In this document: positions 45,355 to 55,631 of the stretch, piece by piece
Layout of the letters: each line of letters opens with the position of its first letter
Numbering within the stretch: position 1 is the stretch's first letter
Origin: Auricularia sp. M13
Lineage: Eukaryota > Basidiomycota > Agaricomycetes > Auriculariales > Auriculariaceae
NCBI GenBank assembly: GCA_037042915.1
Contig: CM073195.1
Span: forward strand, 4,092,001-4,156,000
Reading direction: 5' to 3'
Length of the DNA stretch: 64,000 bases
Translations under genes and position numbers: made by a program
Notes under the pieces: generated by a model
Seen by the model: only the letters and a program-made list of their open reading frames with translations
Database searches by the model: none
What the model was told of the DNA's origin: nothing

Positions 45355-46290
45355 TCAAGCCATCCACGGAGCGTGGAAGCCCGGAGGGTTGGGAGCAGCG
45401 ACGAGCGGAGCCGCCAAGTGGTGCATACGCGTGGAGAGAGCCAGCGTCCGCGCGACTGGGATGTCGATGTAGAGCATGAATGCATCCGACTTCCAGCGTC
45501 CGAGCTGCTGGATCTCGAAGTCGGATATCCCAGCCAAGAACGCGGTTGTTGCGGCGCCGCGACGAAAGCTGTGCCCGGAGTAGCCGCTGGGGTCGATCCC
45601 GGCGGCCATGAGCGAAGTTTTGAGGTATGAAATATACTGAGAACGCGTCAGCGGGGAGGAATCAGAAGAACAGAATAGTGGGGAAGTGGGAACGGCGGGA
45701 ACTGCGAGGAAATACTCCTTGAGAGCATGAACAGGGCACGTTGCGGCGCCAGGGACAGCGGCCATGTGCAGAACTACCCCGGCTCTAAACGGGTCGGTCT
45801 TCGAGCCGGGAAGCTTGACCAACGCGTGCGTCGCGTTCTCGAAGGAGGGAAAGAACTCCACACTCCCTCGGGTGAGACACCACGAGGGGTCGAAGTCGCG
45901 CGCATTGTTCACTGTGAACTCGCCGCAGCGCAGGAAGAGGGAGAAAGCCGTGCAAAAGACGGCACGAAGCATTTTGCCTGAGGGCGTAGTGAGATCAAGG
46001 AAGGAGACGAGGGATTGGAGGATAGGGAGTGTGATGGGGAGCTTAGCAATGCGATGGGGGCTCCCAATGGCACGCTTGATACCGCGGAGGGCGCTGGCGA
46101 GCAGGGGCGAGTCAAAACCGCCGAGGGGCACACCGAGGTCACGATGGAGCGCGCGGACGTGAGAGACGTATGCCTTGATGGTATTGAACTTGCACCGCCT
46201 GTTCTCGACGAGCCAGGCAGCGAATTCGGCGGCCGCGATGTCGGAGACGGGGAGCATTCGACCTGAGGCAGGGCGAAAGTGCGGATGCAA
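45355..46290 (-). CDS. Tyrosine recombinase of the DIRS element
   Basis: About 311 residues. The C-terminal part has the recombinase signature GHSFRRGAATTAFLAG followed by QQLGRWKSDAFMLYI, and an upstream LFLRCGEFTV segment. It overlaps the end of the RT frame in another frame, as is known for DIRS elements. It would insert the circular DNA copy. Confidence 0.88.
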   Translation of the reverse strand: MHPHFRPASGRMLPVSDIAAAEFAAWLVENRRCKFNTIKAYVSHVRALHRDLGVPLGGFDSPLLASALRGIKRAIGSPHRIAKLPITLPILQSLVSFLDLTTPSGKMLRAVFCTAFSLFLRCGEFTVNNARDFDPSWCLTRGSVEFFPSFENATHALVKLPGSKTDPFRAGVVLHMAAVPGAATCPVHALKEYFLAVPAVPTSPLFCSSDSSPLTRSQYISYLKTSLMAAGIDPSGYSGHSFRRGAATTAFLAGISDFEIQQLGRWKSDAFMLYIDIPVARTLALSTRMHHLAAPLVAAPNPPGFHAPWMA

Positions 46291-48128
46291 CTTGATGAAG
46301 TCGTAGAAGGCACGTTGTCCAACGCTGTACGTCTTGCGTGTGGATGGGGCAAGCGCGAGCCAGAGGTAGCGGATGAGGGTGTTGGAACAGCCAGCGTGTG
46401 CTTCAATGAAGTAATCCGGGGGTTCGCGCGCGTCGGCTTCCGGGACAACTGTGGCGCAAGTTCAAACATGCGTGAAAAGGCAAAACGGGAGGCAGCGTCA
46501 GCAATCGCATTATCCTCGGAAGAGAGCCAAACAGAAGAGAAAGTGAAATGGAGGCAAGCCGCCAGCTGGAGGATTATGCGCAGGTAGTGCAGTAACCTGC
46601 GAGATTTAGAAGTGTGAGAGTTCAGTGCTTCAAAGACCGCGGTGTTATCAACGTGGAAAACTACGTGCGCATTGACCCAGTCGTCGCCCCAGCGGAGCAG
46701 TGCCTGGAGGACCGCGTATGCCTCCTTGACTTGGATATGCTCGGTGCGCATGCGACGCGGTGTCCGCGCCGAGTACCATTCACTCCCGAACCAGCCGCCA
46801 AGGCCTTTCTTGCCCGCGGCGTCGGTGTAAACGTGGAGTGTGCGGCGGGATGGCTGCAAGAGTCGCACACCATTCCAGTGGCTGACGTATGCGCGCCACC
46901 ACCGGATGTCCGCGCGAGCGCGACTGGGGATGCGACGCACTGAGCGAGCGTGTGAGAACGATGTAGAGAAATCGAAAAGGGCACGTAAAAAGGCACGGGA
47001 GTATGGGACGACTTGCGCAATGAACTGCAGGTATCCAGTGAGGGACTGAAGCTCCTGCAAGTTACAATGATCGCGACTACTCCATTCGTCGAGAACTGCA
47101 GATACGTAGCTCAGTTTGTCTGGTGGGACACGCGCCTCCATGGCAGCAGAGTCCAGCTCGAGTCCAAGGAACTCGATGCAGGTGGAGGGCCATACAGTTT
47201 TCTTTGGCTGAAAACGGAGGCCAAACGCGCGGCCGAGGGAAAGTATCCACTCGACGGCCGCATGAGCAGTCTCGACAGGGGTGCCCGGGGCAAACGCCTG
47301 CAGAAAGTCGTCAAGGTAGTGCCTGTGCTGTGCCGGAATATGGTGCGCTATGATCCAATGGAGCGCTTCAGCAAACAGGTTGAAAATATAAGGGGCTGAA
47401 CGTAGTCCGAAAATGAGAACAACGGCATGATAGAACTCGTTGTCCCAGGTCCATCCCATGAGGTGCCAATCGGCAGGACGGATGGGAATGTGGTGAAAGG
47501 CGCTCTTGAGGTCGAGCTTGGAGAGGAGAGTGCCGGGACCAGACGCGATGAGATCGCGCATGGCCGCATCGAAAGTGTCATGGACAATGGTGGCTTCTGA
47601 GTCTGGGATGCCATCATTGACAGACGAACCGCGTGGCCACGAAAGGTGGTTAATGAGACGCAGCTTGGATGACAGTTTGCGTGTTGCACATCCCAGCGGC
47701 GAGGCACGGAAGTCGGCTGATGGTGGCGCAGCAAACGGGCCGAGCGCGGTGCAATTCCCGATGTGGGTTTGCACCGCATCTGAAATGAAATCAGCATGAT
47801 CAAAAGCGGAGCGCAAGTTGGCACAGCCCTGCGCATGATCATCCCCTGAGAATCCGATATTTGCACCGTGATCGATGATCTGCAGAATTGCATCAACAAA
47901 CGGGCGATCAGGGTATTCGGAAAGAAAGAACTCCCAAGCGCTGCGATTCAGAGACGACTTGACAAACGGCAAAGTTGCGGTGTCTTGGACGCGGGCGTTG
48001 CAGCGTGGGTCGGTGTTCGGGCGTGCGGGAGGAGGATCGAGAGGTGGGAACAGCTCGAAATTAGAAAGCGAGGCGTATACAGTCGTGGAACCAGAGCCGG
48101 TACAGAAAGAGTCCGTGAGAGGCGCCAC
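45909..48128 (-). CDS. Reverse transcriptase / RNase H of the DIRS element
   Basis: Reverse transcriptase blocks (KLRLINHLSWPRGSSVND, LLSKLDLKSAFHHIPI, RHYLDDFLQAF) are followed by RNase H (LHVYTDAAGKKGLGGWF, HVDNTAVFEALNS). The tail of the frame becomes Ser/Pro-rich where it overlaps the recombinase. Confidence 0.9.
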   Translation of the reverse strand: MAPLTDSFCTGSGSTTVYASLSNFELFPPLDPPPARPNTDPRCNARVQDTATLPFVKSSLNRSAWEFFLSEYPDRPFVDAILQIIDHGANIGFSGDDHAQGCANLRSAFDHADFISDAVQTHIGNCTALGPFAAPPSADFRASPLGCATRKLSSKLRLINHLSWPRGSSVNDGIPDSEATIVHDTFDAAMRDLIASGPGTLLSKLDLKSAFHHIPIRPADWHLMGWTWDNEFYHAVVLIFGLRSAPYIFNLFAEALHWIIAHHIPAQHRHYLDDFLQAFAPGTPVETAHAAVEWILSLGRAFGLRFQPKKTVWPSTCIEFLGLELDSAAMEARVPPDKLSYVSAVLDEWSSRDHCNLQELQSLTGYLQFIAQVVPYSRAFLRALFDFSTSFSHARSVRRIPSRARADIRWWRAYVSHWNGVRLLQPSRRTLHVYTDAAGKKGLGGWFGSEWYSARTPRRMRTEHIQVKEAYAVLQALLRWGDDWVNAHVVFHVDNTAVFEALNSHTSKSRRLLHYLRIILQLAACLHFTFSSVWLSSEDNAIADAASRFAFSRMFELAPQLSRKPTRANPRITSLKHTLAVPTPSSATSGSRLPHPHARRTALDNVPSTTSSSCIRTFALPQVECSPSPTSRPPNSLPGSSRTGGASSIPSRHTSLTSARSIVTSVCPSAVLTRPCSPAPSAVSSVPLGAPIALLSSPSHSLSSNPSSPSLISLRPQAKCFVPSFARLSPSSCAAASSQ

Positions 48129-48143
48129 CGCAGGGGGCGACCT

Positions 48144-49034
48144 TCAGGCAGCGGGGCGCTCGTGCTTGCGGCCCTGCCGGCAAGGTGTCGCGCAGGCGTT
48201 GGCGAGGAATGCGTAGCAGATCTGCTCGCTCTTGGGCTTCGAGTCCTTGGACGAGGACGAAGCGGCGGGCGTGCTGCTGGCCTTGGAGGAGCGCGGCGCG
48301 AGGGAAGAGTTGCCGGGGCTGGGAAGGAGGTGGCCGGCGAGCCAGAAGGACTCCAGGTTGGTGTCGGTGTCCCACCAGCCGGCGAATCTGCCGTCGAGCA
48401 TCTCAGCAACGCGCTTGTAGTAGTACTCCTCCATGAAGGAGACCACCGCGTTCCATTTGTACGTCGAGGCAAATTGGAGAATGCGGTGTTGCAAGATGTG
48501 CCAGCCATGCGAGACGGTGAATGAAGCATCAAAGCCGAAGGAAGCGCCGACGTGGAACGTGAGGACGTCAAAATAGACGCTGAGGCAATTGAGCAACACG
48601 GTCGCCGAGGAGAAGTGTTTCGACGTGACCTTGTTGTCATAAGAGATGCGACCGTCGACGAACGACAGCACCGGCTCGGTAGAGATTCGCGAGTACGCGA
48701 CGTCGAGCTTGATGAGGTCCTTGAAGGACAACTTGTGCGCCATAATGTCCAGCAGGACGGCTTGCGGGACGGAGGGGAAACAAACATATGCAGGCTTACC
48801 GGCCAGCGGGTTTACCCCGAGAGACACCGGCGTAGTCGTGGGCGCGGTAGTGCCCGTGGCAGCAGCGAGCAGCTGTGCGGGAGTGGCGGTGACGGGGTTG
48901 AGAGGCGGCGCCGGCGGCGGCGTGTTGCCCGCGGCGGCGGCAGCGGCATCCAACGAAACCTTGAGTCGGCGCTCAAAGACCTTGTCGATGATCAGCGTGA
49001 GCTGCTCGGCTTGGACATCTGTGAAGGTCGACAT
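48144..49034 (-). CDS. Gag-like protein of the DIRS element
   Basis: Starts MSTFTDVQAEQLTLIIDKVF; an Ala/Pro/Thr-rich linker precedes a folded region (VPQAVLLDIMAHKLSF, ISHGW-like and WWDTDTNLESFW). The C-terminus has a short Cys/His cluster (CYAFLANACATPCRQGRKH), usual for Gag-like proteins of agaric DIRS elements. It lies directly upstream of the RT frame. Confidence 0.7.
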   Translation of the reverse strand: MSTFTDVQAEQLTLIIDKVFERRLKVSLDAAAAAAGNTPPPAPPLNPVTATPAQLLAAATGTTAPTTTPVSLGVNPLAGKPAYVCFPSVPQAVLLDIMAHKLSFKDLIKLDVAYSRISTEPVLSFVDGRISYDNKVTSKHFSSATVLLNCLSVYFDVLTFHVGASFGFDASFTVSHGWHILQHRILQFASTYKWNAVVSFMEEYYYKRVAEMLDGRFAGWWDTDTNLESFWLAGHLLPSPGNSSLAPRSSKASSTPAASSSSKDSKPKSEQICYAFLANACATPCRQGRKHERPAA

Positions 49035-49547
49035 GGCGGTGGGAGAGCCCGGTGCGGACGGAGGGAGCGGGCAGAGAGTCGGGGAGGTAGGGCGCGACGT
49101 GGTAGGCGGAGGCGGCGTCGTCACGACCAAGGACTTTTTGAGAAAGCGACCAGCGGCGTCGCGTTGCAAGGCAGGCTTGGGCCCCGTGTTGGCAAAGCCG
49201 GACGGGAGACACAAGAAGTGCGATTGAGAAAAAGCGCGAGCGGACGGGAGCGAGCGCGCTACAATCAAAAAACACGAGGGGATCAAGCAACAGGTGGTGA
49301 GGTCTATATAGAGAGGCCGTGTGTGGTGGACCACGAGAGAATGAAAGGGGGGAAAACTCATTGTGCCACCCACTTGCACTGGGTGGCACGAAAACTCCGA
49401 GGGGCGAACTCCTCCGGCGTAGACCACTGATAGCATGCCGCCATCAGTCCAGTTTATTACCGGGCCGTGCGTCCTCCGTGACGCGTGACGCGGTAATAAT
49501 TATTAGCTTTACAGTGAATCAAATGGAGGTGCTTGACGGGTGAGGCG

Positions 49548-50572
49548 TGTCACGGTGTGCTGCATACACCACCGACCAGGAGGCCTAGCCGACCAGGAAG
49601 GGTACTCAGGAGGGGAAGGTCGAACACATAATAGACCAGATCCAACCTAGGGTACATCCGAGGGCAATCGCCGGTACATATAGTCCGATCGGAGGCAAAC
49701 CGGATCCAAACGCTCCAGACAACAAAGGAAGCCAACCAACACCAAAGAGAGGTCCGGAAGCGATGGGAAAGGCATCGGGGAAGTCACCGAGGGTAATCGG
49801 GAGCCAGTGGAAGCAATGGGGGGTAAAGGGAGTCAAGGGAGGGTCAAGAAAGAGTGAAGCGTCGCGCCGAAGGCGCAGAACGACTCCAGACGAAGGGGAT
49901 AAAGGATGTCCGTGCCTATGGAGGGTATCGGGCGGGTATCCGAGACAGACCGAGGTGTCCTTGCATGTATGCGCGCACCGACACCGGGGGCGAAAGGCGC
50001 CGACGCAATGGCGAGCGCAGCAGCGAGCGCAACGCGTCAGCGAGCGAGGTACGAGCGCACCACCCAACAATCAACACTCCCACTCCATCCGGACAGCCTC
50101 CGGACCATGGACCATGCCGCGCGCGGACCGAGGAGAGTGTGGCGGCCGAGGTCCGAGGTGCCGGAGCGGTTGAGCATCCAGGGGACAGAGGGTGAAGGAT
50201 GTACGTCGGCACGATCGTTGCAGCTTCACCTGTACTCCCAGCGCACACTGGCCATGCAGGGCAATACCCGAGGTGTGGTGTGCGGCATCTCCGAAGGTGT
50301 ATGCCATAATGTGACGCCGAGGAGATGGACCGACGAACGGCTACACGCTGGTTGGAAACCAACGCAGCGGTGATTGACAACAATGGCAATAGCGCGTCGC
50401 ATCCAAGGACCGAGGTTGACAGGGGTTCGGTGACGCAGAGAGAAGGTAGCCGAGGTGCCAGCGGTCCAGAGAGGCATGCGGAACGGGTATATCGGTCCGA
50501 CGGAGCGGGTGAAGCGGCGAAAGAGATCCAACGGAAGCGGCGTATGGGCAAGATCGCCGCGCACCGTAACAT
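49548..50572. repeat. Left LTR, 1025 bp
   Basis: Direct repeat of 52882-53067 plus 62161-62998. It has TG...CA-type ends with a 5-6 base inverted terminus. Reading frames inside it occur in both copies and are not genes. Confidence 0.9.
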
Positions 50573-52881
50573 AACCCCCCTTCCAGCCGCGAGCCCGCAG
50601 AAAGCGACCGAGCATGGTGGAGGCCATCGGGGGTGGCCGCGGTCGTTAAATTCATGACGAATAGAAATAGAAGTGTACCCTCGCATCAGGCGAGACCCAA
50701 AGCACGGAGGTCGTCTCCCCCGCTCGGACCGAAGTGGTCCACGGCGAAAGCGAGGCCCATTGGGGGTGAGGACTGACGGGCTATTACGGCACGGCGATCA
50801 ATCCTCACCGATCCAAGGTGCAACACCAGCGTTGGAAACATTGCAGGTCCAAGGGAAAGAGTCGGTCCGAGCTCCAAGCGAGAAGGACACCTACTCGGGA
50901 TGTCCCCACACCACATCTCAATATGCGGCGGCCACCAAGAGTCCTACCGTCCGGGAGGGAACACGGGAAAGGTCGTCACTGCCGAGCGAAACGCGGGAGC
51001 GGTCGAGGTCGTAATGGAAAAGAGAGCGGGACGCGCTGCGCCCAAGAACGGACTCCTACCATCTCCGGCTGGGGTACAAGGGTGGGGGAAGGTCCGAGTA
51101 CACCGAGATAGCGCCCGAGGCACAGGACCGAAGGTATAGGAGGTGTCGGAGTGTTGGTCCGCGACCAACAACGCTGAGCACTGCGCATCCCAGTGGATCG
51201 CAACCTCAACCCCGGTGGAGGGCATGACGAGAGTTTGAAGCGAAATCATGGCGGTCGTAAGCGTAAGCCAGTGCGGTCGGCATCGGGGTGGCAGCTCGGG
51301 AGGAGGGGTGGAGTGTAGGGGAGGATGTCCGATGCGACGGCGAGTCCGAGGGTAAACAGCGGCTATCCCGAATTGAGCTCGTGCAGTGTGCAAGCAGAGC
51401 CGGACTTCATCAGTGACATCGCCGGTGGGTCCGAAGTGCGGGTCCGTCCCGGGAGGGGGTTTCAGATGCGCCAGAGAAGTCCACAGGTCCAACAGGATGT
51501 GATGTCAGGGCGGCCGACGTACGCGACCGATGCACTGAACATCGGATGCACATATCTTGCCGAGGACCTCTTCGTTTGGCAAGGTCCGACGGCGGATAGA
51601 AGGCCACGAATTGGGAGATGACACGGGCGCGGGATTCGGAAAGATGCCCGACGGCGAAATAAACGGTGGAGCGGACAGGGGTTTGACAGTCGGCAGCATC
51701 GCCGAGGGCGCGTTGTATCGAACGGGCGGCAGGTCATGCGGCCGCGGAGACCTTGCCAAAAACACCTGTGCAATGGACGAAAAGCCTGTGAGACCATTGG
51801 GTCCGTGTCCGGTTCGTGTACTCCATCCTGTAACGCCGAAGAGGGGGTGCGCGCGTGAGCACCGATATTCCGAGCAAACCAATGCGATCCAGCGGGGCTC
51901 CGGCCTCGGTCCATGTCAGGGAGCACCTCCAAGGTCCAGCGGCGAGGTAGGTCAGCGTTGGCTCACGCGTCCGACACCGGAAGATCCAGGTCAGCGGAGG
52001 GTGCGAAACACCAGATGTCCAGCAGCTCGACTGAGCGCACGGCGACCTGTACTGTTGCCAGCGTTGCATAACTGACAGCGGCCGACATCGGTAGGTGTGG
52101 AATGGTCCGAGGTGAACTTGGAGCACAAGGACCGAGGGTAGATGGGTGCCGAGGGTCGCGCTGCGAAGGACCGAGGTGTGCAAGTGCGTGGGACGCCCAA
52201 ACGCTCGATTGGCAGCCAGGACAGCGTGCGCGGGGTATCGGTCAAGCACGCATGGGTGGGGGACGTTGATACGCGTTGACCGAGCCTTGGGGCAGGCGGA
52301 ATGCAGCAGGGGCCGGCGAGGGGGAGCGGAAATGGTCCGGCCGAGGCGGTGCATGACAACGGCGGCATCGGCGAGCGTAGCGCCTCGTAACTTTGCATGG
52401 GACTCCGGAGGGGTGGTGCAAGGGTATCGGCAAAGTTTGGAAGCCATCGGCCTATAGGGTGTTCGTCGGCGGAGCGATTCGTGCGGACTGCGAGCGGGAT
52501 TTGCCGGACGTCGTTGCGAGGGGCGACCAAAGGGAAAACTACAACTCCAGAAGGGTCCGGAACTTGAGGGTAAGGTTTGGGAAGCGTGCCTAAGGGCGGT
52601 ATGGGGTTAAAGGAAGGCCGAGAGGCGGCCAGGGGGTCCGGGAGGGTTCGGGTCCAAGGGGGTGGCCACGAGAAGCTTGAGACCGAGGCCAGGGGATTCT
52701 GTGGGCGAGATCGGTCCTATATCCAAGGTCCAGGTGGTATAAGCGAAGGGGATATCGTGGAGACCGCAGGGGCGGGCACTCGCAGCTCCGCTGGGGGTAG
52801 GAGGAAGTAGAGAGCGGATAGAAGAGGATAGAGGGGGGGAGGAACTGAGTACCCGGAGTGGACGGGGTAGGTTGGATCTTA
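50573..52881. other. Non-coding interior of the LTR element
   Basis: About 2.3 kb dense in short words such as GACCGAGG and GGTCCGAG. Several 100-240 residue frames exist on both strands but none carries a capsid, protease, RT, RNase H or integrase motif. The right end (52790-52850) is purine-rich. Confidence 0.7.
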
Positions 52882-53067
52882 TGTCACGGTGTGCTGCATA
52901 CACCACCGACCAGGAGGCGTAGCCGACCAGGAAGGGTACTCAGGAGGGGAAGGTCGAACACATAATAGACCAGATCCAACCTAGGGTACATCCGAGGGCA
53001 ATCGCCGGTACATATAGTCCGATCGGAGGCAAACCGGATCCGAACGCTCCAGACAACAAAGGAAGCC
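52882..53067. repeat. Right LTR, first part
   Basis: Matches the start of the left LTR (49548 onward) and stops at AGGAAGCC, the target duplication of the KDZ insertion. Confidence 0.9.
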
Positions 53068-53452
53068 CACCTGTACATCACCCGATTCCATCATGTTGAT
53101 AAGGAAATGCCGGGCTGTGTTTTCCGCCCGATGTTAACGGTTTGGCGTGCCCACCAGTTACAGCAGTAATTCTGCTTAATTACTGCTGGAAACTGCTGTC
53201 CAGCCAAGCCAGCTGCCCTGGCGCCCGGGGGAGCTCTGTCAGCGGATTGCCCGGAGACACATCTCCGTCCGCCGTCCGAAATCGCCGGCTCCGCTGTCAG
53301 CAATGCCTCCGGCATTGTTTGCGCTGCCCGTCATCATCGCCGTCGCCGTCGCCGACGACGACGACAGCAGCCCAGCAGCCTCGCGTCCGTTTCCCTCCGA
53401 AAAAAATGCAATCATACTAAAGTTTACATTCTGAATCTAATGAGCACATTTA
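53068..53452 (+). repeat. KDZ terminal inverted repeat, left
   Basis: 385 bases from CACCTGTACATC to GAGCACATTTA. It contains an inner palindrome around GCAGTAATTCTGCTTAATTA and a GACGACGAC run. Confidence 0.92.
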
Positions 53453-53586
53453 CCAGCTTGAGGCACTGCGAGAAATGGTGCAAGTCAAAAGCTCTTTATC
53501 ATACTCTATCTAAGAACATGCAGGCATAATATGAGTAAGAAGAAAGCATGGCTGGGCTTGGGACATGATGCGGGTGGACAGGGGCA

Positions 53587-55348
53587 CTAGTTGACGGTGG
53601 CGGGCACATGGGTGGGGATGGGAGCGGTGGCAGAGCCGGGGACGGGAGCGGGGCCGGGAACGGGGACAGTGGCAGGGACAGGGACAGCACCGGGGACGGG
53701 AGCGGGGCCGGGAACGGGGACAGCGGCGGGGACAGGGACAGCACCGGGGACGAGAGCAGGGCCTGGAACGGGGGCAACGCCGGGGACGGGGACAACGCCG
53801 GGAATGGGGGCGCGGCTGCGGGCCTGCACGTTCTTCTTCGCGGCCGCTGTCTTCTTCGCGGCCGCTGGCTTCTTCGCGGCCGCTGGCTTGTCGCCCGACT
53901 TGTTCGCGGCTGCGGACGCCTTCTTGGCTGCAGTCGATGCCTTCTTCGCGCGCGCTTTTGCGGCGTCGGGCACAGCGTTCTCCTTGTCAGCCTGCGCCTT
54001 CTTCGACGAACCCTGTTTGTAAGGACCGCGCGGCTTGCCTTTGTCGCTGCGACCCTGCCGAGTCGGGAGCGCCACGTCTGGGGCGGGCTGCTCCTGGCGC
54101 TCCTCCGGCAGTACGAGTTCCCAGCGGCAGGTCTTATTGATGAGCGCGGCGTGAAGCGTGCGCAGGTCGTTCTTGCCAGAGATTGAGCCCGGGTTGCAGA
54201 TCTCCTTGCCGTAAGTCCAGCCTACGAGCCGCACTCCATAGCGCTCCACGATGGCGGTCTGGTACTGGGCGTAATTCATCTCCACGGGTTCGTCGATGTT
54301 GAGCATTGCCGAAAGGATGATATCTAGAGAAAAGTCAGCTACACGACGTTGCATGTGACACGGGCTACTCACTGAGCTTCATCTGAATAAAATGGCGTAC
54401 CTCGTGCTTGAGTTGGTTCGGGCTCTTGCCCTTCACGGGACCCAGGACGCCTGTCTTTCTGTCAACGAGAGATCGGCGGATAGGAATGCGACGTACCGTC
54501 AGGGCCATTGATCGCCCACAACTCCAGCATGCGGACCATCTGCTCTGGGGTCTTGCCCATGAACAGAGCGATGAACTCCTTCACGGAGTCAGAGCAGAGG
54601 ATCACTGGGCTGATCTTCTGCTCTGGATCTGAGCGTGCCGCCATGTAAAAAGACTGCAGACCATAACGCATCTCGGCAGCCTCCATCTGAAGAAAGGTTA
54701 GCGGAAGTACAACATGTGTGCCTGCGCTGCTGGCCTACCTTGCGAGCCAAGTTGTTAATTGTGTGCGCGTGGTCGACCTCCTCACCCTTGCGGTTGGGGC
54801 GCTTCTGCACGTCGCGGTCGGCCCTGTGCTCCTTGAGTGCACGCAGCCACTCGGCCTGCTCCTCCTTCGGGCGGTCGGTATACTTGGTTTCCTCGGCTGC
54901 GATGATTTGCAATATCTGCCCGAGCCGCAGACGTTCGCCGCGTTCCTTTCCTACCGAACATTCAATTACCAGCGTAACATAAGTAAAGGTCGGCTCACCA
55001 TCGTTAAGCTCAGTAGAGCGGACGTGCACATACGCCTGCCAGAGCTGCTCAGCGTCACTCTGCTCCGACACGCGCGTCTTGGTAAAAACGCGGTTGCGGA
55101 CGTGGCTCTCGGACCTGCAATGACAATGAGTACATGGGGATGCGGGCAGTTGCGCGCACAACGCACTTATTGAACTGTTTTGCGCCTTCGACGATGAGGC
55201 TGTTGATTTTGCGGTGCGCGTCCTGGATGTACTGCTCGAAGCGCTGGATGTTCTCCTTGCTCATCCTCCTCTTCGTTGAATCGCGCGCGACTCGTGCGCG
55301 CTTTTGCTTGGGGGCCAGCGACGAGATCTTGCGCAGGATCCTGCCCAT
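53587..55348 (-). CDS. KDZ accessory protein with GW-x-NPG module and PVPG tail
   Basis: Exons begin at ATG 55348 (MGRILRKISSLAPKQ) and run through introns near 55164-55113, 55000-54952, 54737-54688, 54496-54458 and 54373-54325; all joins I checked are in phase. The N-terminal half is charged and helical (EEQAEWLRALKEHRADR). The middle has MRYGLQSFYMAARSDPEQK and a conserved C-terminal module, RLVGWTYGKEICNPGSISG then LRTLHAALINKTCRWELVL, found in many agaric proteins of unknown function. The tail is a Lys/Ala-rich run (AAAKKPAAAKK type) followed by about ten copies of a PVPG-like unit and a stop at 53587. The basic tail and helical start suggest DNA or chromatin binding, by inference. It lies inside the KDZ element between the TIR and the second accessory gene. 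Confidence 0.75.
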
Positions 55349-55631
55349 GATGATACGGTCAGCGTGTAAAAAAAAAGTGTCGGACTTTGTGCACTCCGGC
55401 GAAAACCTTAGCAACTGCTGGCAACCTGCTTGTTCAGCATACAGACAGCTGTGCAACACAAAGTAAAAGCTTTATTGAAAGCGATGCGACGTACGAAGGG
55501 TAACAGGACAGCGCGATACACGAAGAGATAGCTGGATAAAGTGGGTGGACGAGTGAAGGGAAAGCAGGATAAAGGGTGGGCGGAGAGAAGGGAAAAGAAG
55601 AGAGGGACCGCGGGATTGTACACCGCAGACC

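Larger units (their letters stand above)
44787..49508 (-). mobile_element. DIRS-type (tyrosine recombinase) retroelement
   Basis: A 4.7-kb element bounded by a 17-base inverted repeat (AGCTAATAATTATTACC at 44787-44803 and its complement at 49492-49508). Read from the right end it carries a Gag-like frame, a reverse transcriptase/RNase H frame and an overlapping tyrosine recombinase frame, the order of DIRS elements. No target duplication is expected for this family and none is seen. The frames are long and open, and the element looks whole or nearly so, hence young. Confidence 0.85.

Noticed and set aside
49916-50686. 256-residue and similar long frames in the LTR and interior of the 49548 element
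   Set aside because: They recur only because the LTR is duplicated, carry no gag or pol motif, and occur on both strands of a compositionally biased sequence.
53068-53452. The 385-base repeats as LTRs
   Set aside because: The two copies are inverted, not direct, and are flanked by an 8-base duplication, so they are transposon TIRs.
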